The notes: generated by a model not told the origin, from the letters alone. A stretch of 64,000 bases of DNA from Dermatophilaceae bacterium Sec6.4 (GCA_039636865.1 CP144172.1:558001-622000); one strand, 5' to 3'; positions 1 through 9,160 are shown, counted from the first letter of the stretch. Program-made: numbers and translations.

Positions 1-210
1 TACACCGAGGCAACAGGGAACCCGGCGAGAATCCGGGACTGCCCCGCAGCGGTAAGTGGGAACGACCGCCGTCCATCCAAGCCCTCGGGCCAGGATGACA
101 GCACTGAGTGAGGCGCGCGATCAGCGTCTGCACACGCTCGGGAAGCGATGGCCAGTAGAAAAGCGTCCGGCGCGAAGGACGCACCGCCCACGAGTCCGAA
201 GACCTGCCAG
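1..210 (+). promoter_or_regulatory. Cobalamin (B12) riboswitch, 5' end cut by window edge
   Basis: The RNA has the conserved pieces of the cobalamin riboswitch in order: GGGAA at 16-20, the GCGAGAATCC-like loop around 24-33, CTGCCCCGCAGCGGTAAG at about 39-56, GCACTG near 101-106, GGGAAGCGATGGCCAGTAG at about 141-159, and the B12 box AGTCCGAAGACCTGCC at 193-208. It lies about 145 nt upstream of nrdA on the same strand. Established precedent: in Streptomyces a B12 riboswitch represses the oxygen-dependent class Ia reductase when the B12-dependent class II enzyme can work. I infer the same logic here, so a nrdJ gene should exist elsewhere in the genome. The expression platform (211-353) could not be resolved into a clear terminator by eye. 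Confidence 0.93.
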
Positions 211-353
211 CAGCCCGCGGCCCCGATCGGTGCCGAGGTCTCCGCATGGCCTCGTGGGAGGGTCCGGCGGGCGTTGGGCCTGCCGTGTCAGCGGCGATCC
301 CTGCGACCCCGTGCCACCCGCGTTGCCGAGCAGGTTCGCGAGGGAGTGAACGG

Positions 354-2777
354 ATGTCGATCAACGAGGTAGTCGAGCAGGACGTCGACCGGGCAGCAAC
401 GGATGGGGTGATCCAGCCCCCCAGACGGCACACCATGGCTGTCAAGAAGCGCAACGGCGATACCGAGTCGGTTGACGTGAACAAGATCGTCCGCGCCGTC
501 GAGCGGTGGAGCGAGGATCTGGAGGACGTCGATCCGCTGCGGGTCGCCACCAAGACGATCAGCGGGTTGTACGACGGCGCCACTACCGCCGAGCTGGACC
601 GGCTCTCGATCCAGACTGCCGCCGAGATGATCAGCGAAGAGCCGCAGTACTCCCGCCTCGCCGGGCGACTGCTCGCTGCGTATGTCGACAAGGAGGTCCG
701 GGGCCAGGGCATCGCCTCCTTCAGCCAGTCGGTCGCGCTCGGTCATGCCGAGGGTCTGATCGGTGCGGAAACCGCCGACTTCGTGGCGCGCAATGCCCGC
801 AAACTGGACTTCGCGATCGACGAGAGCGCGGACCGACGCTTTGAGTATTTCGGGCTACGGACCGTAGCCGACCGGTATCTGCTGCGGCATCCCTCGCGCC
901 GCTTCGTCATCGAGACCCCGCAGTACTTCCTGCTGCGCGTCGCGTGTGGATTGTCGCGGACACCGGCCGAGGCCATCGAGTTCTACCGGCTGATGAGCTC
1001 GCTGACCTATCTGCCCAGCTCACCCACGCTCTTCAACTCCGGCACCCGACACACTCAGATGTCCTCGTGTTATCTGGTCGACTCCCCGCGCGATGAGCTC
1101 GGATCGATCTACGAGCGTTACGCCCAGGTCGCACAACTGTCGAAATTCGCCGGCGGCATCGGCATTGCCTTCTCGCGAGTCCGTAGTCGTGGCGCGCTGA
1201 TTCGTGGCACCAACGGCCAATCCAACGGCATCGTTCCCTGGCTGCGGGTGCTGGACAGCTCGGTCGCCGCCGTCAACCAGGGTGGGCGGCGCAAGGGCGC
1301 CGCCTGCGTCTACCTGGAGCCGTGGCACCCGGATGTCGAGGAGTTCCTGGAGCTACGCGAGAACACCGGTGAGGACGCCCGGCGTACCCATAACCTCAAC
1401 CTTGCGAACTGGATCCCCGACGAGTTCATGCGCCGCGTCGAGGCCGACGCGATGTGGTCGCTGATCGACCCACACGAGGTGCCGGAGCTACCCGACCTCT
1501 GGGGCGACGCCTTCGATACGGCCTACCGGCAGGCTGAGACCGATGGCCGGTTCGTGCGCCAGATCAAGGCACGCGACCTCTACTCGAAGATGATGCGCTC
1601 CCTCGCGCAGACCGGTCAGGGTTGGATCACCTTCAAGGACGCGTCCAACGCGAAGGCCAACCAGACCGCCGACCCGAAGAACGTCGTGCATCTGTCCAAC
1701 CTGTGCACCGAGATCATCGAGGTCTCCTCCGATGACGAGACCGCGGTATGCAACCTCGGGTCGATCAACCTCGCCCAGCACCTGCTCGGCGACGGCATCG
1801 ACTGGGCCAAGCTGCGGCGCACCGTGCGGACTGCTGTGCCGTTCCTGGACCGGGTCATCGACATCAACTACTACCCGTCAGCACAGGCCGCGAATTCCAA
1901 CCCGAAGTGGCGCCCGATCGGCCTCGGCGTGATGGGCCTGCAGGACGTGTTCTTCGCGCTGAAACTGCCGTTCGACTCACCGATGGCGATGGAGCTGTCG
2001 ACCCTCATCGCGGAAGAGATCTACCTGACTGCGCTCGAGACCTCGGCGCAGCTGGCGCAGGAACACGGCGCGCACCCGGCGTTCGCCTCGACACGGGCCG
2101 CGGATGGCGATCTGCAGCCCGACCTGTGGGGCGTCACCCCGACGCAGACGCAGCGGTGGGACGCGCTCCGCGCGCAGATCAGGGAGACCGGATTACGTAA
2201 CTCGCTGCTGATCGCCATCGCTCCGACGGCGACGATCGCCTCGATCGCCGGGTGTTACGAGTGCATCGAGCCGCAGGTGTCCAATCTCTTCAAGCGCGAG
2301 ACGCTGTCGGGGGAGTTCCTGCAGATCAATGCCGCGCTGGTGCGGGAGCTGAAGGCCCGCGACCTCTGGACGGCGCAGGTCCGGTCGGCGATCAAGGCGG
2401 CCGACGGGTCGGTGCAGGGCATCACAGCGCTGCCTGCAGAGGTGCGCGAGCTCTACCGCACGTCGTGGGAGCTGCCGCAGCGGGCGCTGATCGACATGGC
2501 TGCCGCCCGGTCTCCGTACATCGACCAGAGTCAGTCGCTGAACCTCTTTCTGATGTCGCCGACCATCGGCAAGCTCAGCTCGATGTATCTGCACGCCTGG
2601 AAGTCCGGGTTGAAGACGACCTACTACTTGCGCTCACGCCCGGCGACCCGCATCCAGCAGGCGACCGTCGCGATCGAGTCGAAGATCGCCGCTGCTCCGA
2701 GCGTGCCGGCCAGCACCGACGAGGAGGCGCTCGCGTGCTCGTTGGAGAACCCCGACTCGTGCGACGCCTGCCAGTGA
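354..2777 (+). CDS. nrdA: Class I ribonucleoside-diphosphate reductase, alpha (large) subunit
   Basis: Reduces ribonucleoside diphosphates to deoxyribonucleotides in the cytoplasm, together with NrdB encoded next. The ATG at 354 is chosen because a GAGGGAG ribosome site lies just before it and the protein then starts MSINEVVEQDV; a longer frame opens at 246 but its extra residues are low-complexity. The N-terminus holds an ATP-cone (VKKRNGDTESVDVNKIV). Catalytic cysteines are visible: Cys239 (SSCYLVDS), Cys451 (NLCTEI, the likely thiyl position) and Cys466 (VCNLGSINL). The C-terminal CDAC pair (Cys803, Cys806) is the usual thioredoxin/glutaredoxin relay. The 807-residue length and motif set fit class Ia. 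Control is by the upstream cobalamin riboswitch. Confidence 0.96.
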   Translation: MSINEVVEQDVDRAATDGVIQPPRRHTMAVKKRNGDTESVDVNKIVRAVERWSEDLEDVDPLRVATKTISGLYDGATTAELDRLSIQTAAEMISEEPQYSRLAGRLLAAYVDKEVRGQGIASFSQSVALGHAEGLIGAETADFVARNARKLDFAIDESADRRFEYFGLRTVADRYLLRHPSRRFVIETPQYFLLRVACGLSRTPAEAIEFYRLMSSLTYLPSSPTLFNSGTRHTQMSSCYLVDSPRDELGSIYERYAQVAQLSKFAGGIGIAFSRVRSRGALIRGTNGQSNGIVPWLRVLDSSVAAVNQGGRRKGAACVYLEPWHPDVEEFLELRENTGEDARRTHNLNLANWIPDEFMRRVEADAMWSLIDPHEVPELPDLWGDAFDTAYRQAETDGRFVRQIKARDLYSKMMRSLAQTGQGWITFKDASNAKANQTADPKNVVHLSNLCTEIIEVSSDDETAVCNLGSINLAQHLLGDGIDWAKLRRTVRTAVPFLDRVIDINYYPSAQAANSNPKWRPIGLGVMGLQDVFFALKLPFDSPMAMELSTLIAEEIYLTALETSAQLAQEHGAHPAFASTRAADGDLQPDLWGVTPTQTQRWDALRAQIRETGLRNSLLIAIAPTATIASIAGCYECIEPQVSNLFKRETLSGEFLQINAALVRELKARDLWTAQVRSAIKAADGSVQGITALPAEVRELYRTSWELPQRALIDMAAARSPYIDQSQSLNLFLMSPTIGKLSSMYLHAWKSGLKTTYYLRSRPATRIQQATVAIESKIAAAPSVPASTDEEALACSLENPDSCDACQ

Positions 2778-2824
2778 TCACCACTTTCACCCTTTTCCCA
2801 CTTCTGCAAGGAGCTGAACCGATC

Positions 2825-3883
2825 ATGACCACGAGTACCGACACCACCACTCAGACGACACCCACCCCGACGCAGCAGGCCAGAAAGGCGCTGCTCGATC
2901 CGGGCATGGACCTCACACTGCGCCCGATGCGTTACCCACACTTCTACGACCGGTTCCGCGACGCGATCAAGAACACCTGGACCGTCGAGGAGGTCGACCT
3001 GCACTCGGACCTGAAGGATCTGGCCAGGCTCTCACCGGCCGAGCAGCACCTGGTCAGCCGGTTGGTGGCGTTCTTCGCGACCGGTGACACGATCGTTTCG
3101 AACAACCTGGTGCTGAACCTCTACCAGCACGTGAACTCCCCCGAGGGCAGGCTCTACCTCTCGCGGCAGCTGTATGAAGAGGCCGTCCATGTGCAGTTCT
3201 ACCTGACGCTGCTCGACACCTACGTGCCCGACGAGGCGCAGCGTGCCGAGGCGTTCGATGCAGTGGACAAGATCCCGTCGATCAAGCGCAAGGCGGACTT
3301 CTGCTTCAAGTGGATCGACTCGATCTACGAGATGCGGGAGTTGAAGACCCAGCAGGACCGGCGCGAGTTTCTGCTCAACGTCATCTGCTTCGCGGCCTGC
3401 ATCGAGGGGTTGTTCTTCTACGGCGCGTTCGCTTACGTGTACTTCCTTCGCTCGCGCGGCCTGCTGAACGGCCTGGCCAGCGGCACGAACTGGGTATTCC
3501 GTGACGAGTCGATGCACATGGCGTTCGCGTACGACGTCGTCGAGACCGTTCGCGCTGAGGAGCCGGACCTGTTCGACGACGCGATGGTTCAACAGGTACG
3601 GGACATGCTGTCCGAGGCAGTGGAGTGCGAGGTGCAGTTCGCCGATGACCTGCTGGAGCAGGGTGTCTCCGGGATGTCACCGACCGACATGCGCAGCTAC
3701 CTCGAACACGTCGCGGACCGGCGGCTGGCCCAGCTGGGGATCGAGCCGATCTACGGCTCGGCCAACCCGTTCGCCTTCATGGAGTTGCAGGACGTACAGG
3801 AACTGTCGAACTTCTTCGAGCGACGCGTGTCGGCCTACCAGGTGGGCGTGTCCGGTGAGGTCGGTTTCGACGAGGAGTTCTGA
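2825..3883 (+). CDS. nrdB: Class I ribonucleoside-diphosphate reductase, beta (radical) subunit
   Basis: Houses the diiron-tyrosyl radical cofactor that starts each turnover of NrdA. Ligands line up with the E. coli enzyme: Asp88 (ATGDT), Glu119 and His122 (YEEAVH), the glutamate of IEGLFFY, and the glutamate and histidine of FRDESMHMAF. Tyr126, four residues after His122, is the radical tyrosine, so this is a class Ia-type subunit and not one lacking the tyrosine. It is 352 residues, normal for the family, and lies 47 nt after nrdA with an AAGGAGCTGAACC ribosome site, so the two are surely cotranscribed under the B12 riboswitch. No nrdR-like or nrdS-like gene follows; the next gene points the other way. 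Confidence 0.96.
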   Translation: MTTSTDTTTQTTPTPTQQARKALLDPGMDLTLRPMRYPHFYDRFRDAIKNTWTVEEVDLHSDLKDLARLSPAEQHLVSRLVAFFATGDTIVSNNLVLNLYQHVNSPEGRLYLSRQLYEEAVHVQFYLTLLDTYVPDEAQRAEAFDAVDKIPSIKRKADFCFKWIDSIYEMRELKTQQDRREFLLNVICFAACIEGLFFYGAFAYVYFLRSRGLLNGLASGTNWVFRDESMHMAFAYDVVETVRAEEPDLFDDAMVQQVRDMLSEAVECEVQFADDLLEQGVSGMSPTDMRSYLEHVADRRLAQLGIEPIYGSANPFAFMELQDVQELSNFFERRVSAYQVGVSGEVGFDEEF

Positions 3884-3918
3884 GTCGGCGTCCTCCACGT
3901 CATTCAGGTCGGTGCGGT

Positions 3919-4242
3919 TCAGTTACCGGCCGTGTGGAACTGATCGACCACGTCCTGGGGGATGCGCCCTTTCGATGGAAAGGTGATCCCTCGGGCCGTG
4001 GCCCACGCACGCACCGCACGCGGATCGGCCGCTACTTGCACCTGACGAGGAGCCGCGCGCGGTGCGGTTCCGGCCGGTCGGGCAATCGCCAACCAGGGCT
4101 GCAGCGAGGTGCGCAGCGCATTGGCGTGGGCATTCGACACATCGATCTCGTAGTGCTCGCCGTCCAGGCCGAACACGATGGTTTCGTCGCCGGGGCCGCC
4201 ATCGAGGTCGTCCGTCAGTATCGTCACGACGCGTTCTGCCAT
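3919..4242 (-). CDS. lsr2: Lsr2-type nucleoid-associated protein
   Basis: Lsr2 is the actinobacterial functional analogue of H-NS: it bridges DNA and silences AT-rich, often foreign genes. The 107-residue protein starts MAERVVTILTDDLDGG, the typical N-terminal dimerisation strand with the DDLDGG signature. It continues with DETIVFGLDGEHYEIDVS and ends in the DNA-binding module RAWATARGITFPSKGRIPQDVV. The usual minor-groove RGR hook appears as KGR. A longer frame upstream to 4362 is possible, but the family start is the ATG at 4242. It is convergent with nrdB (35 nt between stops), so it does not share the riboswitch-controlled transcript. Many actinobacteria have two Lsr2 paralogues; which one this is cannot be told here. 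Confidence 0.92.
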   Translation of the reverse strand: MAERVVTILTDDLDGGPGDETIVFGLDGEHYEIDVSNAHANALRTSLQPWLAIARPAGTAPRAAPRQVQVAADPRAVRAWATARGITFPSKGRIPQDVVDQFHTAGN

Positions 4243-4391
4243 GCGGTGATCATCGCAGGCCGGCGCGGCGCCCGGCGCCGAGTCTCGGTCACCACCTGGG
4301 CCATGTGAGCTGGGTCCTTGGTGGACGACTTGCCGGTCCTGGTTTCTGAGCGCACCGTGCACCGCGTGTCGGGACTGCGAGGATGAGGCGT

Positions 4392-5768
4392 ATGACGATC
4401 AACGGTTCGGTGTCGCACTGGTGGACCGACCTGGGTGGTGCTCCGGCGCCGCGGCCGGTCCTGCCCGGGCCACGGGAGGTGGACGTCGCCATCGTCGGCG
4501 CCGGATACACCGGACTGTGGGCCGCCTACTACCTCAAAATACTCCGGCCGACTCTGGAGGTCGTTGTCATCGAGCGGGAGTTCGCGGGCTTCGGAGCCTC
4601 CGGGCGCAATGGTGGGTGGCTCACTGCGGCGTTGCCCGGCTCGCGGGCCGTGCTGGCCAAGCGGCCCACCGGGCGGCAGGGCGTCATCGATTTCGAAGCC
4701 GAGCTGCGTGGGCAGGTCGATGAGGTCATCGCCGTGTGCGCGGAGCACGGGATCGACGCGGACATCGTCAAGAGCGGCGAGCTGACGGTCGCCACGAGCG
4801 ACGTCCAACGAGCGCGGTTGCGAGCGGGATACGACGCCGATATCGGCTGGGAGGTCCCCGATGCAGAGTGGTTGGACGCGGCCGCCGCCGGGCAGCGGAT
4901 CGCGGTTGCGGGTCTTCGAGCTGCGACGTGGACACCGCACTGTGCCCGCATCCACCCGGCCAAATTGATTCAGGGTCTCGCGAAAGCTGTCGAGCAGCTG
5001 GGTGTCTCGATCTTCGAAGACACCAGCGTGACATCGATCGAACCGCACGTCGTCAACACCGACCGTGGCACCGTGCGCGCCGAACACGTGCTGCGCTGCA
5101 CCGAGGGATTCACGGCCAGTCTGCCGGGGGAACGGCGCACCTGGTTGCCGATGAATTCTTCGATGATCGCCACGGACCCGATCCCCCCGCTCATCTGGGA
5201 GCAGATCGGGTGGCAGGGCGCCGAGGTGCTCGGCGACGAGGCGCACGCCTATATCTACGCCCAGCGCACCGCCGATGACCGGATCGCGATCGGTGGACGC
5301 GGCGTTCCCTACCGCTACGGCTCCAAGACCGACAACGACGGCACGACCCACGAAGCGACAGTCAGCCAACTGTCCACCGCACTGCATCGACTGCTGCCAC
5401 CGACCAGGGGCGTGCCGATCGCGCACGCCTGGTCCGGGGTGCTCGGCGTGCCGCGGGACTGGTCGGCCACGGTGTCCTACGACGCGGGCACCGGCCTGGG
5501 GTACAGCGGTGGGTACGTCGGTCACGGAGTGACAGCGGCCTCGCTGGGTGGGCGCACCCTGGCCGAGCTCGTCACGGGCGAGAGGACTGAGCGCACCCGG
5601 CTGCCATGGGTCAACCGCACCGTGCAGCGCTGGGAACCGGAGCCGTTGCGTTGGATAGGGGTCCGCAGTCTCTATGTGGCATACCACCAGGCTGACAAGC
5701 GGGAACTCGCCACCGGGAAGTCCTCTGCCATCGCCAAGGCCGCAGATCTGATCTCCCGCAAACCGTGA
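4392..5768 (+). CDS. FAD-dependent oxidoreductase of the D-amino-acid oxidase (DAO) fold, OrdL/PuuB-like
   Basis: The protein has a short N-terminal extension (SVSHWWTDL) and then a Rossmann FAD motif VAIVGAGYTGLWAAYYL at about residues 30-50, followed by an ASGRNGGWL segment that packs on the flavin in this family. The C-terminus has the second flavin motif GLGYSGGYVGHGVTAASL. This order fits the DAO superfamily members that oxidise amines or amino acids such as gamma-glutamylputrescine; the substrate is unknown. ATG 4392 is preferred over ATG 4383 because the GAGG at 4379-4382 is correctly spaced from it; length is then 458 residues. It diverges from lsr2 and its stop overlaps the region upstream of the next acetyltransferase, so the two may be cotranscribed. 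Confidence 0.85.
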   Translation: MTINGSVSHWWTDLGGAPAPRPVLPGPREVDVAIVGAGYTGLWAAYYLKILRPTLEVVVIEREFAGFGASGRNGGWLTAALPGSRAVLAKRPTGRQGVIDFEAELRGQVDEVIAVCAEHGIDADIVKSGELTVATSDVQRARLRAGYDADIGWEVPDAEWLDAAAAGQRIAVAGLRAATWTPHCARIHPAKLIQGLAKAVEQLGVSIFEDTSVTSIEPHVVNTDRGTVRAEHVLRCTEGFTASLPGERRTWLPMNSSMIATDPIPPLIWEQIGWQGAEVLGDEAHAYIYAQRTADDRIAIGGRGVPYRYGSKTDNDGTTHEATVSQLSTALHRLLPPTRGVPIAHAWSGVLGVPRDWSATVSYDAGTGLGYSGGYVGHGVTAASLGGRTLAELVTGERTERTRLPWVNRTVQRWEPEPLRWIGVRSLYVAYHQADKRELATGKSSAIAKAADLISRKP

Positions 5769-5827
5769 CGTCGGCACCAGGCGAAGGAGCGGGGCTCCGG
5801 AGCACGCACCGCAGTAGCCTCGAGAGC

Positions 5828-6454
5828 GTGCAGGTGAAGACGACGACATTGCGGATGACCCAACGACCGGCGAACTCGCCCCGCGCTCTGCCGGACGGTG
5901 CACGCATAGACCGGATCGATACACCGACACCGGAGTTCATCCGATGGCTCTACGCAGCAGTCGGCGGCCCGTGGCGTTGGACCGATCGCCTCTCATGGAC
6001 ACGTGAACAATGGGCGCGGGACCTGGCCCGGCCAGGCACTGAGGCGCATGTGCTGTATGTCGGCGGCGCACCGGCCGGATACGTGCAGCTGGACGCTGTG
6101 CCCATCTCTGCATCCGAACCCGAAGTCCTACCGGGGGCACGATCCGGGGGAGCCAGTGCCGCGATGTTCAGTCGCACCGAAGTCGTCTACTTCGGTCTGA
6201 TGGAGCACGTCATCGGGCGCGGTCTCGGTGGCGTACTGCTGCACCACGGTATCGAAATGGCCTGGAGTCTGGGTGGGCGATGTGACCTTCCCCCAACCGC
6301 TGAGGTGTGGCTGCACACCTGCGATCTGGACGGCCCGCATGCACTCGCCAATTACCAGGCACGCGGCTTCGAGATCACCGGGGAGTCCAGCGGGCAGCAG
6401 GACTACCCCCGCGAGCCACTCGGAGCATGGGCCTCCACCGGTGGTCCGATCTGA
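5828..6454 (+). CDS. GNAT-family N-acetyltransferase
   Basis: A GCN5-related acetyltransferase of about 208 residues. The acetyl-CoA pyrophosphate loop is seen as VIGRGLGGVLLHHGIEMAW, and the C-terminal strand-helix ANYQARGFEI is typical of the fold. The GTG at 5828 (VQVKTTTLRMTQRP) is taken as start because the alignable domain begins there; GTG 5834 and the ATG at 5765 (which overlaps the previous stop) are alternatives. The protein has an aromatic N-terminal stretch (GPWRWTDRLSW) that is common in a conserved actinobacterial and proteobacterial subgroup of unknown substrate. It lies close behind the DAO-type oxidase and convergent to the next hydrolase. Confidence 0.8.
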   Translation: MQVKTTTLRMTQRPANSPRALPDGARIDRIDTPTPEFIRWLYAAVGGPWRWTDRLSWTREQWARDLARPGTEAHVLYVGGAPAGYVQLDAVPISASEPEVLPGARSGGASAAMFSRTEVVYFGLMEHVIGRGLGGVLLHHGIEMAWSLGGRCDLPPTAEVWLHTCDLDGPHALANYQARGFEITGESSGQQDYPREPLGAWASTGGPI

Positions 6455-6471
6455 AACGACACTCGACGTGC

Positions 6472-6496
6472 CGTCCGGGAACTGTCCTACCGGACG
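6472..6496. terminator. Bidirectional hairpin between convergent genes
   Basis: Perfect 7-bp arms CGTCCGG (6472-6478) and CCGGACG (6490-6496) flank an 11-nt loop in the 54-nt gap between the acetyltransferase stop and the dienelactone-hydrolase stop. There is no U-tract, as is usual in GC-rich actinobacteria. Assigned from position and symmetry only. Confidence 0.5.
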
Positions 6497-6508
6497 TACA
6501 ACGATCGA

Positions 6509-7078
6509 TCAGACCGGCGCACGATCCAACAGCTCGAGGATGTGCTGTGCCGACGCATCCCGCGCACGGCGGTCACCATCCGGACTGTCCAGATCGGTGA
6601 AGAGGTGGCCCCGCCCCGCCACGACGATGTCCTGGAACGATGCCCCGGACGCCCGGACCGCGGCGCCCAGCGTCTGCACGTCCGCCTCGTCGATGAACGG
6701 GTCCGTCTCATAGCGGTGCAGCTGTACGGGTTGGCCGGACCACCCCCCGCGCGGCGCCGCGACCGAGTGCATCAGGACTACGGCACGTGCCTTCGGTCGG
6801 TCCCCCGCCAACCGTTGCGCGAACGCGGCACCCAGGGAGAAGCCCGCAAGCACAGCGTTGTCCGGCGCCTGGCTCAGGCCGACTCGGACTCTGGCGAACA
6901 GCTCGCGGGCACCTACCTCGTCCCGGTGCGCCAGTCCCTGCGCGGAGTCTTCGAAGACGATGCCGTGGTAGAAGTCCGGCGTATACACGGTGTGCCCACC
7001 CGCGCGAAGCAGGTCGGCGAACTGCGTCACGGCCGGGCGCAGACCGAGGGCGGAGTGCAGCAGCAGGATGTCGCTCAT
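6509..7078 (-). CDS. Dienelactone-hydrolase-like alpha/beta hydrolase
   Basis: A compact 189-residue alpha/beta hydrolase starting MSDILLLHSALGL. The nucleophile elbow reads AGFSLGAAFAQ, so the nucleophile is serine and not the cysteine of classical dienelactone hydrolases. The catalytic histidine is probably in GRGHLFTD and the acid in YETDPFIDE. Overall layout (strand with HSALGL, YTPDFYHG, GFSLG, AGRGH) matches the DLH family. No aromatic-degradation genes lie beside it, so the substrate is open. The gene is leftward; the S53 peptidase downstream of its start is separated by a strong terminator. Confidence 0.8.
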   Translation of the reverse strand: MSDILLLHSALGLRPAVTQFADLLRAGGHTVYTPDFYHGIVFEDSAQGLAHRDEVGARELFARVRVGLSQAPDNAVLAGFSLGAAFAQRLAGDRPKARAVVLMHSVAAPRGGWSGQPVQLHRYETDPFIDEADVQTLGAAVRASGASFQDIVVAGRGHLFTDLDSPDGDRRARDASAQHILELLDRAPV

Positions 7079-7131
7079 CGTCCCACTTTGTCACTGTGCG
7101 GGCGGCGCTCGGCAACGGCGCCAGGACATGA

Positions 7132-7166
7132 GTCAGGCGGGACCCCCCCGAGGGATCCCGCCTGAC
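7132..7166 (-). terminator. Strong hairpin after the S53 peptidase gene
   Basis: Perfect 11-bp arms GTCAGGCGGGA (7132-7142) and TCCCGCCTGAC (7156-7166) with a 13-nt loop lie 21 nt past the stop of the leftward peptidase gene and 54 nt upstream of the next leftward start. It fits an intrinsic-type terminator without a clear U-tract. Confidence 0.7.
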
Positions 7167-7186
7167 GTCGATCAATCGGTGCTGGG

Positions 7187-9160
7187 TTACTTCCTCAAGG
7201 CCGTGAGGAACGCACTGGTTGAGGTGGGCACTCCGAATCCGGTGAGGTTGTCGTACCCGCGGTCAGAAGTCAGGCTCTGATCCTGCAGGTTCTGGCTGTT
7301 CACCGACACGGTCGTCAGCGCTGTGAAGGGCACGCCCGCCTTGTTCACGAAGGTTGCCTTCACCTCGAAGCCGTACTTCAGTTGATTACCGGCGATGTCC
7401 TTCAGCCCGGCGTGGCCCTTGGCGTAGATCAGCGGGTTCAGGAAGCCGACCCGTTTGCCGGCCAGCGCGATGGTGCCGGCCGTCCAGGGTGAAGACCAGC
7501 TCGTGCCGCCGATCTTGCTCAGTCCGAAGTTGCCGGAGTTGGCCTCTTCGTCGTGGTACCCGATCAGGTAACCGGTGTACGGGTCGGCCGCGCCTGCGAG
7601 GTCGGGGTAGGCCCGGTGCGGGTCGACGCCGGCGAAGCGGGTCGGTACGACACCCTTCTGGTAGTAGGGCTGCGGGTGATAGTTGCTGACGCCGCCACCG
7701 CCGCCGTACCGGTAGGTCCACGAGCCCCAGGTGTCCTTGTTCAGGACGCTGCGGTCAGTGTTCCAGGCCTGCTCCCAGCCGACCTTGGAGCCGGACACGT
7801 TGGTGGTGCCGAGCGAGGTGCCGCCGACTGCGGTGACCCAGGGGTTGGCTGCGGGGTAGTCCGGGGAGGGCGGGGTCTTCTTCTGATTGCCTTTGCTGTT
7901 GTCGCCGGAGTCACCGGATGAGAAGAGCACCGGGATGCCCTGCGCCGCGGCCTGGATGAAGACGGCGCTGTACGCGTCGTTGGTTGCGGCGTCGTCGGTC
8001 TCGCCGCCACCCCATGAGTTGGTGATGACGTCGACCTTGTTGCCGTCGACCAGTGCGTGCAGGGCCGTGATCAATCCGGCATCGGTCGGCGCGGACGCCG
8101 AGGAGTAGACGATCTTGGCGTCGGGGGCCGCGCCGTGGATCGACTGGACGTCGAGGGCCTGTTCGGCGTTGACGCCGCCGGAGTCCTTGTTGTCGCAGTA
8201 CTCGGGGTCGTACCCGCCGGCCGGTGGGAGCACCTGGTACTGGCTGGCCTTCAGCTTCGCGAAGCCCAGATCCTTGGCCCACGTATTGGTGTCGTTGAAG
8301 ATCCGCGGGTCGTTGCACCAGAGCGTGATGCCGACCTTCATGCCCTTACCAGTCTTCTGCGTCGCGTCGATGCCACGGGCCGCACGCATCTGCTGCGGGG
8401 TGTAGCCACACATCGCGCCGGGCAGTTTCTTGGCCAGTGGTGCTTTGGCCTTGACGATGTAGGGCAACGTGTACTGCCCGTAATACTGCGAGCAGGCGTC
8501 ACTGACGGCCGAGGTGGCCGCTTTTCGCGACGACGTGAGACCAAGTGCCTTCATGCTCGTGGTGCTCTTGGCACGCACCTCATCCGTGCGCACGTTTGTG
8601 GTGTGCAGTACGCGGGAGTGGTCCAGCCCGACGACACCCGCAACGAGGTTGCCGATGCTCGCAGGAACGGTCAACGCGGTCGCGGGCGCGGTGAATTGAC
8701 GCGCGCCGGAGCGGTAGGAGTGGATCGTGGTGGCGAAAGCCTTCTGGATTGCGGCAGTCGAGCCGCGCACCTCGATGTAGCTGCGCGTCGGCGAGACCTT
8801 TCCCGGGGTCAGGCCCTGGCTGACCAGCCATGCCTTGACCTGGGCGACGTCCTTCGTGCTGGCTGCGAAGCGGCCGGTGAACTGCGCCGGGGTCAGGAAT
8901 TTGCGGTAGGACGCGCCGCTGGGGTTGGACACTGCCTCGGCGAAGGCCTGCATGCCGGCCGCGTCGCGGGGCCGCAGCGTCACCATGAAGGAGGTCGCAG
9001 CGCTGGCGCTGGGCGCGCCGACCAGAACGCCCGGTTGCGTGACCGCATTGGCCACGACTTTACGGGTGGAGTTGTGAGTTGCTGCAGATGCGGGGAGCAC
9101 GCTGCTGGCGGTGCCTACGGCAAGCGCGACAGCGCCGACCAAGGTGAGTGCCTTCTTCAA
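7187..9160 (-). CDS. Secreted S53 family serine-carboxyl peptidase (sedolisin/kumamolisin type)
   Basis: An acid-active extracellular protease of the sedolisin family. The start is the TTG at 9160: on the coding strand GGAAGG lies 8 nt before it and the product then opens with a textbook signal peptide (LKKALTLVGAVALAVGTASS, cleavage near PASAATHN). A pro-kumamolisin activation domain follows (about residues 40-190). The catalytic Glu and Asp are in NAEQALDVQSIHG, and the nucleophile serine in GGTSWSSPWTAG. The C-terminal calcium site is recognisable as LKDIAGN plus DRGYDNLTGFGVP. Length is 657 residues. It is monocistronic and ends in a strong hairpin. The longer ATG frame from 9247 would bury the signal peptide and is not favoured. 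Confidence 0.93.
   Translation of the reverse strand: MKKALTLVGAVALAVGTASSVLPASAATHNSTRKVVANAVTQPGVLVGAPSASAATSFMVTLRPRDAAGMQAFAEAVSNPSGASYRKFLTPAQFTGRFAASTKDVAQVKAWLVSQGLTPGKVSPTRSYIEVRGSTAAIQKAFATTIHSYRSGARQFTAPATALTVPASIGNLVAGVVGLDHSRVLHTTNVRTDEVRAKSTTSMKALGLTSSRKAATSAVSDACSQYYGQYTLPYIVKAKAPLAKKLPGAMCGYTPQQMRAARGIDATQKTGKGMKVGITLWCNDPRIFNDTNTWAKDLGFAKLKASQYQVLPPAGGYDPEYCDNKDSGGVNAEQALDVQSIHGAAPDAKIVYSSASAPTDAGLITALHALVDGNKVDVITNSWGGGETDDAATNDAYSAVFIQAAAQGIPVLFSSGDSGDNSKGNQKKTPPSPDYPAANPWVTAVGGTSLGTTNVSGSKVGWEQAWNTDRSVLNKDTWGSWTYRYGGGGGVSNYHPQPYYQKGVVPTRFAGVDPHRAYPDLAGAADPYTGYLIGYHDEEANSGNFGLSKIGGTSWSSPWTAGTIALAGKRVGFLNPLIYAKGHAGLKDIAGNQLKYGFEVKATFVNKAGVPFTALTTVSVNSQNLQDQSLTSDRGYDNLTGFGVPTSTSAFLTALRK

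Noticed and set aside
246..353. N-terminal extension of nrdA from ATG 246
   Set aside because: It overlaps the riboswitch expression region, is of low-complexity composition and lacks a ribosome site; ATG 354 has one.
4224..5930. 568-codon leftward frame opposite the DAO-type oxidase
   Set aside because: Antisense shadow of high-GC coding DNA; no domain, while the rightward frame has clear FAD motifs.
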